Shown here piece after piece: positions 6,965 through 13,089 of a stretch of DNA of 13,089 nt; positions within the stretch are counted from its first letter, which is position 1; each line of letters begins with the position of its first letter. A program made the translations under genes and the position numbers. The notes below the pieces were generated by a model that saw nothing but the letters and a program-made list of their open reading frames with translations, was not told the origin of the DNA and searched no databases. The DNA comes from an uncultured Oscillospiraceae bacterium (GTDB lineage: Bacteria; Bacillota; Clostridia; Oscillospirales; Acutalibacteraceae). The stretch lies in contig UQVI01000031.1 in assembly GCA_900544515.1 (NCBI GenBank), positions 1 to 13,089 of the forward strand. Reading direction: 5' to 3'.

Positions 6965-6993
6965 ATAATAATCTTAAAAATCTTTTTTATCAA
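6965..6993 (-). promoter_or_regulatory. Sigma-A promoter of the sigma/anti-sigma operon
   Basis: Minus strand: -35 TTGATA (6993-6988), 17-base spacer, -10 TATTAT (6970-6965), each one mismatch from consensus. Transcription should start near 6958. It begins directly after the terminator of the upstream operon. Confidence 0.65.
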
Positions 6994-6994
6994 C

Positions 6995-7029
6995 AAAAAA
7001 TACCTGTCTTTGTAAGACAGGTATTTTTT
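6995..7029 (-). terminator. Rho-independent terminator of the GntR/ABC operon
   Basis: Perfect stem of up to 16 bp, whose core TACCTGTCTT (7001-7010) / AAGACAGGTA (7014-7023) has a 3-base loop and is flanked by six A and six T. It lies 13 bases after the permease stop codon. It is symmetric and could also act on plus-strand transcripts. Confidence 0.85.
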
Positions 7030-7041
7030 GCTTATTAACTT

Positions 7042-9528
7042 TTACGAGTTTTTCTGAACTGCCCACTGAGGCATTTCGTCGGCAGGTATCATCTTTGTGA
7101 CATAGCCTGTTTTCTTATACTTAATCATAACAATATAATCATTATCATCTATCCGGCTGTATATCCTTGAATGTGACAGGAGCTCATCAATCTGCTTTTC
7201 ATCTTTAACAACCTTAGCATTGCTGAAATAGCTCTTCATTGCAGTTTCAACATAATCATCATAATAATAATCTACAATTTCACTGCTTTCAATGCTCTGA
7301 TTTGAAGAGGAGAACTGACTGGTGATATAGAATATATTATTCCAGTTCTGTGCCTGTCGACCCTTAATGCTTTTAAAGCTTGCGATACTTACTGATTCTA
7401 CCTCATCCTGAACCTCAAACAGTTTATATTCGCCTGTTGATTTAAGATAATTAACGGTATTTTCCATAGACGGATAGATATACCAGCCCTGTTCCCTTGA
7501 TGTTTTATAGACATCTGAATTTTCTTCAGTATATGAATCCGTCTCAATATCATTGTAATTACTGAACAGAAGTCCGCCGATTGCTGCCTCTTCAGGCTTG
7601 AATCGCTGCTCATAGGTCTGACTTAACAAATCATCAAGCAGTGCCTTTCTGAGCTCGGGCGTATTCTTTATCTTATTTCCGCTGTTAATGTTTGCGGAAT
7701 TGATTGCGTAAACAATACCCTTTTTAAACAGCTGTTCAATGTTCGATTCACTGTCGTTAGCGAAAAATCCATAGGTATCCATATTGGAATTTTTCATTTT
7801 TTTATCAAATGGTGAATTTTCGGAATCACCGCAGAGCATATATTCAAGCTCCTCACGTTCAGCCTTGCTGTCACGCAGGGACAATATTTTGTACGCAATA
7901 TCATCGGATTTTATGTCATAATATCTGCTTACAATACGACCGTTCTTCAGCTCGTAGCAAACATAAATACCCTTTGTGATGGTACTGCTCTCCTCTTGCG
8001 CGATAATATCTTTATTGATTTCAACAAATTTTTCAATATCTTCCTTGTCTGTAAAAGGACCTATCGCACTGTTTTCTGTATTTTGGAAAAGACTGTCCAT
8101 ATAGGAATCAGAATATGGGTTTAAAAGAACTTCACAGGTTGTTATATCCGTAATGTCCGTAGTAATGGCTGCCTTATCTATATCCTCAACATCAGGAATA
8201 TAGGTTGAATAGCCAAGACCGCCTGTGGAGAGAACGGCAATCATTATACCGCTTACGGCAATCGTTGACACAGGTACAATCAGCTCCCTGAGCTTAGGCT
8301 TAATGCTTCTTCTGCAGATTGCCATAATAATAAAGTATATAATAAATACCAATACCATACCTGTTACAATATTTAAAGTATTGTTGCTGATAACGATTAT
8401 TCTGCTTGTTATACCGAAGCCGCCCACAAGGGATGCAAACAGTACAACCATAATCTCCGCTGCAAAAAGCCTTGCGGCAGCAGGTCTTGTTCCGTGAACA
8501 CCTGCATTCTCAGCCTTGATATTGATAAACAGCTTTCTTGCAATAAAAATGATTCCAATACTGATTACTGCCCATACGATAAGAGGAAGAATATAGCTGA
8601 ACGGCATATTTTCATATCCTGTATTCGTATTCGATACACCAGCTGCGACTCCGCCCAAAACAGAATAGCTGTCAACAACATATTGTTCATTACCTCTGTG
8701 AACAAACTCAATAATATTATCACTAAGACTGTAATCAGCACCAAAAGCCTTACCTAATATCAAAGGATTAATCAGGGATGTATAATGCAGCAGACTCGGT
8801 TTTGCAAAAAATGCCTCATCATAATAAAAATGAATTACAGACTTATGATTATATCCGCTTAAAAACGTATAGCATAATGAATGAATAAAATAGGAAACAG
8901 ACGTCGGTACGCCTGCAACTGCACCGCAGAAAAAAATACTTTCCACTACAGTGGTGCAAAAGGACATTGCCAGTGACATTAAGGCAAAGCCTGCCGCCGT
9001 ATAAATAAAGCATTCTGCAAACAGGAGCACACCGCACCGAAGCACATAACCGAAATGACCTACTAAACAGGCATTTATAATAATATCCGCTATTATAGGT
9101 ATTACAATTGCACCGGCCATCATTAAGAGAGAGGAAACAACTCTGTTTTTATACATTGTCCGCCTGTCAACAGGTGAGGAAAGGAAAACATTTACTTGCT
9201 TTTTCCGCATAATAAATTTAAAGCTGAACAGTGCGAAAAGTATGCCCAGCAGCATAAACGCCAGTCCAAGCATAATTCCGTAATTATTATAACCGCTGTA
9301 GCTGAAATTTGTATTTACAAGACAAAGCTGAATATCTTTCCTGAGCTTTTCAAGGTCAAAGCCTCCACCGTTTTTCAGATAGAACCAGAATGCTCCCATC
9401 GGACTTATAATGAAAGAATAGAAGGATAAAGCAAATGTAAGGACAGTGGGAACGATAATACTTTCCAGGGCTTTTTTGAAATCATATTTTGCAGCGTGCT
9501 TACTCGCTGAATATGGATGAGATGTCAT
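7042..9528 (-). CDS. ABC transporter permease with large C-terminal extracytoplasmic domain
   Basis: 828 residues from the chosen start. It is probably the membrane part of the transporter whose ATPase is encoded just upstream. Seen: about nine hydrophobic segments (about 24-45, 83-105, 130-155, 162-190, 195-217, 312-333, 353-373, 385-405, 415-436), a cytoplasmic loop with KKQVNVFLSSPVDRRTMYKN typical of ABC-2-like permeases, and an external loop of about 90 residues (218-310). The last roughly 390 residues are soluble, acidic and Ser/Tyr/Asn-rich, with no recognisable catalytic motif. The frame is open from an ATG at 9549 with a poor ribosome site. The ATG at 9528 has GGAGGAC 7-9 bases upstream and is preferred, still overlapping the ATPase gene by 29 bases. 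Context points to YtrC/D-like permeases of antibiotic or envelope-stress transporters; the substrate is unknown. Confidence 0.85.
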   Translation of the reverse strand: MTSHPYSASKHAAKYDFKKALESIIVPTVLTFALSFYSFIISPMGAFWFYLKNGGGFDLEKLRKDIQLCLVNTNFSYSGYNNYGIMLGLAFMLLGILFALFSFKFIMRKKQVNVFLSSPVDRRTMYKNRVVSSLLMMAGAIVIPIIADIIINACLVGHFGYVLRCGVLLFAECFIYTAAGFALMSLAMSFCTTVVESIFFCGAVAGVPTSVSYFIHSLCYTFLSGYNHKSVIHFYYDEAFFAKPSLLHYTSLINPLILGKAFGADYSLSDNIIEFVHRGNEQYVVDSYSVLGGVAAGVSNTNTGYENMPFSYILPLIVWAVISIGIIFIARKLFINIKAENAGVHGTRPAAARLFAAEIMVVLFASLVGGFGITSRIIVISNNTLNIVTGMVLVFIIYFIIMAICRRSIKPKLRELIVPVSTIAVSGIMIAVLSTGGLGYSTYIPDVEDIDKAAITTDITDITTCEVLLNPYSDSYMDSLFQNTENSAIGPFTDKEDIEKFVEINKDIIAQEESSTITKGIYVCYELKNGRIVSRYYDIKSDDIAYKILSLRDSKAEREELEYMLCGDSENSPFDKKMKNSNMDTYGFFANDSESNIEQLFKKGIVYAINSANINSGNKIKNTPELRKALLDDLLSQTYEQRFKPEEAAIGGLLFSNYNDIETDSYTEENSDVYKTSREQGWYIYPSMENTVNYLKSTGEYKLFEVQDEVESVSIASFKSIKGRQAQNWNNIFYITSQFSSSNQSIESSEIVDYYYDDYVETAMKSYFSNAKVVKDEKQIDELLSHSRIYSRIDDNDYIVMIKYKKTGYVTKMIPADEMPQWAVQKNS

Positions 9529-10396
9529 ATTTTCTGTCCTCCATTTCATTTAAAAATACTTCCTCAAGTGAAAGGTTAACACTGTCCATATGAACAGGGT
9601 TAAGTACTTCAAACACCTTTGAATCCATTTGGCTGTCCACAATTACTGACACCATTCTGCTTTCAATGGTCAGGTCCTTATAAGTAATAGCTGAAAAATC
9701 CTCAACAGTAACATCCCTGTCAAAAATAATTCTGTACTTTTTATAAGCACTGCTTGCATCATCAACAGAAACATCAAGAGTAAGATTTTTACCGTTTATA
9801 AGCGCCACGTGGTCACAAAGGTCTGCAACCTCCTGCAGATTGTGGCTGCTCATCAGAATGGTGCACTGCGTTTCTGCCATATATTCTATAAAAAGCTTTT
9901 TGCAGAGATTTCTTTTCTGTGGGTCAATACCGTCAAATACCTCATCAAAGAACAGATACTTCGGTCTTGTTGCCATTGCAAGGATAATTTCCGCCTGCCT
10001 TTGCATACCCTTTGAAAAGGACTGCAGACCGGCACTCGGGCTGAGACCCATCGCGTCCGTCATTTTATAGAAAACCTTATCTGAAAAATTTTCATAGTAA
10101 CCTTTATAAAAATTCCGCATCTTACCAAGCGTAGCACCTCGCGGAAAATAAAGCTCATCTGGGATAAAGAAAATATTGTTTCGGATTTTTCCGTTGTCAT
10201 AAACATTTTCTCCGTCAATTAAAACTTCTCCGTTTTCAGGCTTATATATTCCTGTGCAGGTTTTCAGCAGTGTGGTCTTGCCTGCACCGTTATACCCCAC
10301 CAGTCCGTAAATGGAGGATTCCTCAATTTGCATATTTATATTTTCAATAGCGGTAAAATCGCCGAATTTTTTAGTAACATTTTTAATCTCAATCAT
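9500..10396 (-). CDS. ABC transporter ATP-binding protein, YtrB-like
   Basis: 298 residues, cytoplasmic. It hydrolyses ATP to drive the permease encoded downstream. Seen, numbered from the ATG at 10396: Walker A GYNGAGKTT (34-42); a Q-loop position with PDELYF in place of a glutamine; an ABC signature FSKGMQRQ; Walker B YLFFDEVFDGID; H-loop MSSHNLQEV; and an accessory C-terminal part of about 80 residues. FSKGM in place of LSGGQ is usual in YtrB/BcrA-like ATPases. The frame is open to a TTG at 10426, but homologues begin at MIEIKNVTKKFG, so the ATG at 10396 is chosen. It overlaps the GntR stop by 8 bases, giving translational coupling, and the permease start lies inside its 3' end. It is repressed with the GntR gene as one operon. 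Confidence 0.93.
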   Translation of the reverse strand: MIEIKNVTKKFGDFTAIENINMQIEESSIYGLVGYNGAGKTTLLKTCTGIYKPENGEVLIDGENVYDNGKIRNNIFFIPDELYFPRGATLGKMRNFYKGYYENFSDKVFYKMTDAMGLSPSAGLQSFSKGMQRQAEIILAMATRPKYLFFDEVFDGIDPQKRNLCKKLFIEYMAETQCTILMSSHNLQEVADLCDHVALINGKNLTLDVSVDDASSAYKKYRIIFDRDVTVEDFSAITYKDLTIESRMVSVIVDSQMDSKVFEVLNPVHMDSVNLSLEEVFLNEMEDRKYDISSIFSE

Positions 10397-10766
10397 TTTT
10401 ATCACCAGCCTTATAGATTTCGTCAACCAGAGAGTCTACCGCATCTCTGCCGACACCTTTAGCCTTACCGGATGTCAAAACAACACGGATGTCCTTCAGT
10501 GCCGAATCAACAATCATTTTATTTCCTATAGGGTTTTCGCTGACAAATATTCCCTTGCCGGGTACTGAATATACTACCTCGTCAATCTCAAGCTCTGCAA
10601 AGGCACGCTTTATTGTATTCACATTTATATTAAGCTCCTTTGACAGACTTCGTATTGACGGAAGCTGATCATTTGATTTATAGATGCCGGTATTAATAAG
10701 CATTATAATCTGCTCCTTGATTTGCTCGTAAATCGGCACACGGCTGTGAGAATCAATTAAAATCAC
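10389..10766 (-). CDS. GntR-family (YtrA subfamily) repressor of the ABC operon
   Basis: 125 residues from the chosen start, the usual size for short YtrA-type regulators. Seen: a winged helix-turn-helix at about 9-77 (VPIYEQIKEQI, LPSIRSLSKELNINVNTIKRAFAELE, then a VPGKGIFV wing) and a short helical tail of about 45 residues for dimerisation, with no large ligand domain. The frame is open upstream to 10913, but the extra residues would run through the promoter and operator. The GTG at 10766 has AAGGGGAT about 8 bases before it and is preferred. It is first gene of the operon GntR-ATPase-permease. A perfect inverted repeat at 10796-10826 covers its transcription start, which fits autorepression. 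Known relatives (Bacillus YtrA) respond to cell-wall-active antibiotics; the inducer here is unknown. Confidence 0.92.
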   Translation of the reverse strand: MILIDSHSRVPIYEQIKEQIIMLINTGIYKSNDQLPSIRSLSKELNINVNTIKRAFAELEIDEVVYSVPGKGIFVSENPIGNKMIVDSALKDIRVVLTSGKAKGVGRDAVDSLVDEIYKAGDKND

Positions 10767-10795
10767 TATATCATCCCCTTCTGTTAAAATGAAAA

Positions 10796-10826
10796 GCAAC
10801 TGTGATATCTTTACTATCACAGTTGC
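10796..10826. promoter_or_regulatory. Perfect 12-bp inverted-repeat operator for the YtrA-like repressor
   Basis: GCAACTGTGATA (10796-10807) and TATCACAGTTGC (10815-10826) are exact inverted repeats with a 7-base spacer. The site begins at the base next to the -10 and spans the start of transcription. It looks hairpin-like with a T-rich minus-strand tail, but RNA would start inside the first arm, so a DNA operator is the better reading. Confidence 0.8.
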
Positions 10827-10856
10827 AATATAGCATATAAAACTCTGTTCTGTCAA
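10827..10856 (-). promoter_or_regulatory. Sigma-A promoter of the GntR/ABC operon
   Basis: Minus strand: perfect -35 TTGACA (10856-10851), 18-base spacer, -10 TATATT (10832-10827) preceded by TGC, an extended -10. This is a strong promoter that would need the abutting operator to hold it off. Confidence 0.8.
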
Positions 10857-10892
10857 TACACTTAATAAAAAATTAATAAATGAACATTCAAC

Positions 10893-10936
10893 AAAAAAAC
10901 GGACATCCTGCAAAATGCAAAATATCCGTTTTCTCT
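10893..10936 (-). terminator. Rho-independent terminator after the VanW-domain gene
   Basis: Minus strand: AAAACGGATAT pairs imperfectly with ATGTCCGTTTT across a T/G-rich loop, followed by a run of T (plus-strand A run 10893-10899). It lies 16 bases after the stop codon of the VanW-domain gene. The stem has one internal mismatch. Confidence 0.65.
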
Positions 10937-10951
10937 ATATATTATAATTAA

Positions 10952-11788
10952 TCAATCTGCTTTTTTCGCAGTGGTTGCTTTTGCAGTAGTTGTGGTTTTC
11001 GGCTTGCCGTATTTACTGTAGGCTGTATAATTCACATCTCCATTTACAGAACGGGTAAGAACGTAGTTTGATCCGTCTTTTGAAACCTTGATATCAACTT
11101 TGCCGATATCCACATTATCCTTTGCATACACATCACAGATGAGTACCCCCTTTGAGGCGGAGACACTCAGCCTGATATCACTGCCGGAATTGTTTTTAAA
11201 CTGGAAATCCTGTGAATTCCACTGTACAGTTGCATCTGCACCCAGCGGTACATAGCTGATTTCCAGCGAATGCGGAGCACGGACGGTTATATTCATATTG
11301 GCACGAAGCACTGCCTGGAAAATCGTTGAACTCACCTGACAAATACCGCCGCCGAGACCGTCCACAAATTCATCACCCTCAACAACCTTTGCCTCCTGAT
11401 AGCCTGCAAGCACCGTTCTTTTACCCACTGTCTGGTTAAAAGAAAATGTACTGCCATCAGGTATTTTCAGATTATCAAGTTTGCTCACAGCATTGCCGAT
11501 ATTAACCGTTCGTGTTTTGTTTGATGAATCATAATAGGTTTTATATGTAGAAAGCTTGTACGGATAATCACCGTCATTATCCTTTACAAGTGCAGGATAA
11601 ACGGTGCCCGTTGCCGCCTCCTTGAAGGTAGTATTTATATCTTCTGTTGTTCTTGTTGTAGTCGTTGTAGTTGTTGTTGCTTTAGTTGTTGACTCGGTTG
11701 TTGCATTTACATCAGCCGTTTCACTACAGCCTGCAAGTGCCACAGCCAAAATAGCCGCAGCTAAAACAATTGCCAATAGCTTTTTCAA
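10952..11788 (-). CDS. VanW-domain lipoprotein
   Basis: 278 residues. Seen: a lipoprotein signal peptide with lipobox LAGC and C21 as the lipidated residue; a Thr-rich linker (about 29-55, with eight Thr in a row); a VanW domain (about 75-222) with the hallmark GLGGGICQVSSTIFQAVLRA (144-163) and RAPHSLEISYVPLGADATV; and a short Thr/Lys-rich tail. It should sit on the outer face of the membrane. VanW is an accessory protein of some vancomycin gene clusters, but its family is widespread and its biochemistry unsettled. The start is TTG at 11788, directly after the glmU stop codon; AAGGAG lies about 9 bases upstream, inside the glmU coding end. The tight junction means it is co-transcribed and coupled with glmU, which supports a cell-wall role. 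The domain is clear; the function is not known. Confidence 0.92.
   Translation of the reverse strand: MKKLLAIVLAAAILAVALAGCSETADVNATTESTTKATTTTTTTTRTTEDINTTFKEAATGTVYPALVKDNDGDYPYKLSTYKTYYDSSNKTRTVNIGNAVSKLDNLKIPDGSTFSFNQTVGKRTVLAGYQEAKVVEGDEFVDGLGGGICQVSSTIFQAVLRANMNITVRAPHSLEISYVPLGADATVQWNSQDFQFKNNSGSDIRLSVSASKGVLICDVYAKDNVDIGKVDIKVSKDGSNYVLTRSVNGDVNYTAYSKYGKPKTTTTAKATTAKKAD
11645..11701 (-). repeat. Low-complexity ACN codon tract encoding a poly-Thr linker
   Basis: Near-continuous ACA/ACT/ACG codons (GTT/GTA/GTC pattern on the plus strand) encode residues 30-48 of the VanW lipoprotein, including eight consecutive Thr. Mixed synonymous codons suggest selection on the amino acid more than a recently expanded microsatellite. 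Confidence 0.6.
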
Positions 11789-13041
11789 TTACTTTTTCTC
11801 CTTGTAGGGTTTCTTGATATCAACCCAGCCTTCCTTTATCACTTGTCTTGCACGTGCAATGGACAGTGCCTTTTCAGGTATACTGTCTGTAATGGTTGAG
11901 CCTGCTGCAATATATGCCTGCTCACCGACCTCAACAGGTGCAATAAGATTTGTATTGCATCCGATAAATGCGCCGTCACCGATTTTGCAGCGGAATTTAT
12001 TTTTTCCGTCATAATTGCAGGTAACCGTACCGCAGCCGAAGTTTACATCACTACCGACATCACTGTCTCCGATATAGGTCAGATGTGCACTTTTTGATCC
12101 TTCACCCACTGTTGAATTCTTAACCTCAACAAAATTACCGATATGAACACCTTTTTTCAGTGTTGAATTTGCTCTTACCTTAACGAACGGACCTGCATCA
12201 ACTCCGTCCTCAACCGTGCTGTCAAGAATTTTACAGTTGTCAAGAATCACATTATCACCGACAGATGAGCAATCAATATATGTGTTCGGACCAATCGTAC
12301 AGCCGCTGCCGATAACCGTATCGCCTAATATAATTGTATTCGGAAGAATGACAGTTGAATTGCCGATTTTTACATCCTTGCCGATAATAACACCGTCTGT
12401 ACAAGGAATGTCAACACCGTCAAGCATAAGCTTGGTATTTATATTCCTTCTCATTATAGTATTGAGGTCATTAAGCTGTTTGCGGTCATTTGCTCCGAGT
12501 ACAACATCACTGTTTTCAACAACATATGCACCGGCATTTTTACCTGTACCGATAAGAATTTCAAGACAATCTGTAAGATAGTACTCATTCTGCACATTGT
12601 TATTTGTGATATTGCCCAGTGCATAAAGAAGATCCGCACCGTTAAACCAGTAGCAGCCTGCATTTGACTCGTTGATTTTCTTTTCCTCAGGTGTTGCATC
12701 CTTATGCTCAACAATTCTTAAAAGCACACCGTTTTCATCACGCTTGATATGACCGATACCCTCAGTATCATCAACCATTGCACTTATAAGTGTGATTGAG
12801 TTATTATTGGATTTATGGTAATCGTAAGCCTTGTTGATTGTTTCAGCGTCCATAAGCGGTCCGTCACCATTAAGGATTAAAATTTCATCATCCTTATGAG
12901 ACTTAATAAATTCATCTGCCTGCATAACAGCGTGACCTGTGCCGAGCTGCGGCTCCTGAAGAGCAGTCTTAATATCATCAGAAAGATAAGCCTCAACTTC
13001 TTCATGCTTATATCCTGTAATAACGCAGATATCCTCAGCAC
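11789..13041 (-). CDS. glmU: Bifunctional GlmU (GlcNAc-1-P uridyltransferase / GlcN-1-P acetyltransferase), 5' end missing
   Basis: GlmU makes UDP-GlcNAc in the cytoplasm in two steps, acetylating glucosamine-1-phosphate and then coupling it to UTP; the product feeds peptidoglycan and other surface polymers. The frame is open beyond the ATG at 12925 to the adapter junction, giving about 416 visible residues; about 50 N-terminal residues with the GXGTRM nucleotide loop are missing. Seen: QEPQLGTGHAV and LNGDGPLM of the uridyltransferase domain, then a left-handed beta-helix of hexapeptide repeats with acetyltransferase residues in KVRANSTLKKGVHIGNFVEVKN, SAHLTYIGDSDVG (catalytic His) and CNYDGKNK. 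The ATG at 12925 cannot be the start because it falls within the conserved uridyltransferase core. The VanW-domain gene follows with no gap. The identification is secure; the truncation is technical. Confidence 0.97.
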
Positions 13042-13089
13042 CTGTCTCTTATACACATCTCCGAGCCCACGAGACTAAGGCGAATCTCG
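13042..13089. other. Illumina Nextera adapter contamination at contig end
   Basis: 13042-13060 is the 19-bp Tn5 mosaic end CTGTCTCTTATACACATCT, 13061-13075 is CCGAGCCCACGAGAC, 13076-13083 is TAAGGCGA (the N701 i7 index) and 13084-13089 is ATCTCG, the start of the P7 tail. This is untrimmed library sequence, not genomic. A spurious plus-strand frame across it ends in the peptide LLYTSPSPRD, a recurring artefact in metagenome protein sets. Confidence 0.98.

Noticed and set aside
7398..7613. Small antisense or alternative-frame genes inside the large genes
   Set aside because: Frames such as this one, 5728-5910 and 12216-12581 lack ribosome sites, overlap well-supported coding sequence and give low-complexity or unlike-protein translations.
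9990..10025. Degenerate ABC signature motif suggesting an inactive ATPase
   Set aside because: FSKGM in place of LSGGQ and PDE at the Q-loop are common in YtrB/BcrA-like ATPases. Walker A, Walker B and the H-loop are intact.
10796..10826. Transcription terminator or attenuator ahead of the GntR gene
   Set aside because: The inverted repeat has a T-rich minus-strand tail, but the promoter's start site falls inside the first arm, so a transcript would not contain the whole hairpin.
1..13041. CRISPR arrays, tRNA or rRNA genes, insertion sequences, phage or toxin-antitoxin genes
   Set aside because: I looked for regularly spaced repeats, cloverleaf-like sequences, transposase motifs and paired terminal repeats and saw none.
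12896..13078. Plus-strand 60-codon gene at the right end
   Set aside because: It lies antisense to glmU and its last residues are translated Nextera adapter.

Overview
The window looks like a metagenome contig from a low-GC gut-type Clostridia (Oscillospiraceae/Ruminococcaceae-like). This is an inference from the AT-rich intergenic DNA, strong AGGAG ribosome sites, frequent TTG/GTG starts, Thr-rich surface linkers and the gene families present; no taxonomic marker was tested. The right end (13042-13089) is not biological: it is Illumina Nextera read-through adapter with an i7 index.

Layout. Positions 1-298 hold a left-edge fragment of uncertain coding status, a clear plus-strand terminator (162-196), an inverted repeat and an extended -10 promoter. 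Plus strand 299-3002: a VanR-like response regulator, an overlapping VanS-like sensor kinase (TTG start) and a membrane-anchored C39-like cysteine peptidase. The peptidase has its own extended -10 promoter and a leader in which a 10-bp inverted repeat could hide the Shine-Dalgarno from read-through transcripts. A bidirectional terminator (3011-3050) separates this block from everything to its right, all of which is on the minus strand.

Minus strand, in order of transcription from the right edge: glmU (5' end lost at the adapter) and a VanW-domain lipoprotein form one unit ending at a terminator near 10893-10936. Next is a YtrA-like GntR repressor, an ABC ATPase and a permease with a very large C-terminal extracytoplasmic domain; the repressor's promoter is overlapped by a perfect 12-bp inverted-repeat operator. 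Last is an ECF sigma factor with a 1093-residue single-pass partner that is probably its anti-sigma/sensor and carries a long stack of Ig-like domains outside the cell. The sigma gene has a good sigma-A promoter and a possible ECF-type autoregulatory promoter in tandem.

Taken together, the window reads as a cell-envelope homeostasis neighbourhood. It combines a peptidoglycan precursor enzyme (GlmU), a VanW surface lipoprotein, a VanRS-type envelope sensor driving a surface peptidase, a YtrA-type antibiotic/envelope-stress transporter and an ECF surface-signalling pair. No D-Ala-D-Lac/D-Ser ligase or other resistance enzyme is present, so the Van-like parts should not be read as vancomycin resistance. 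Several starts are reassigned from ribosome-site placement: sigma at 6870, permease at 9528, ABC ATPase at 10396, GntR at 10766.
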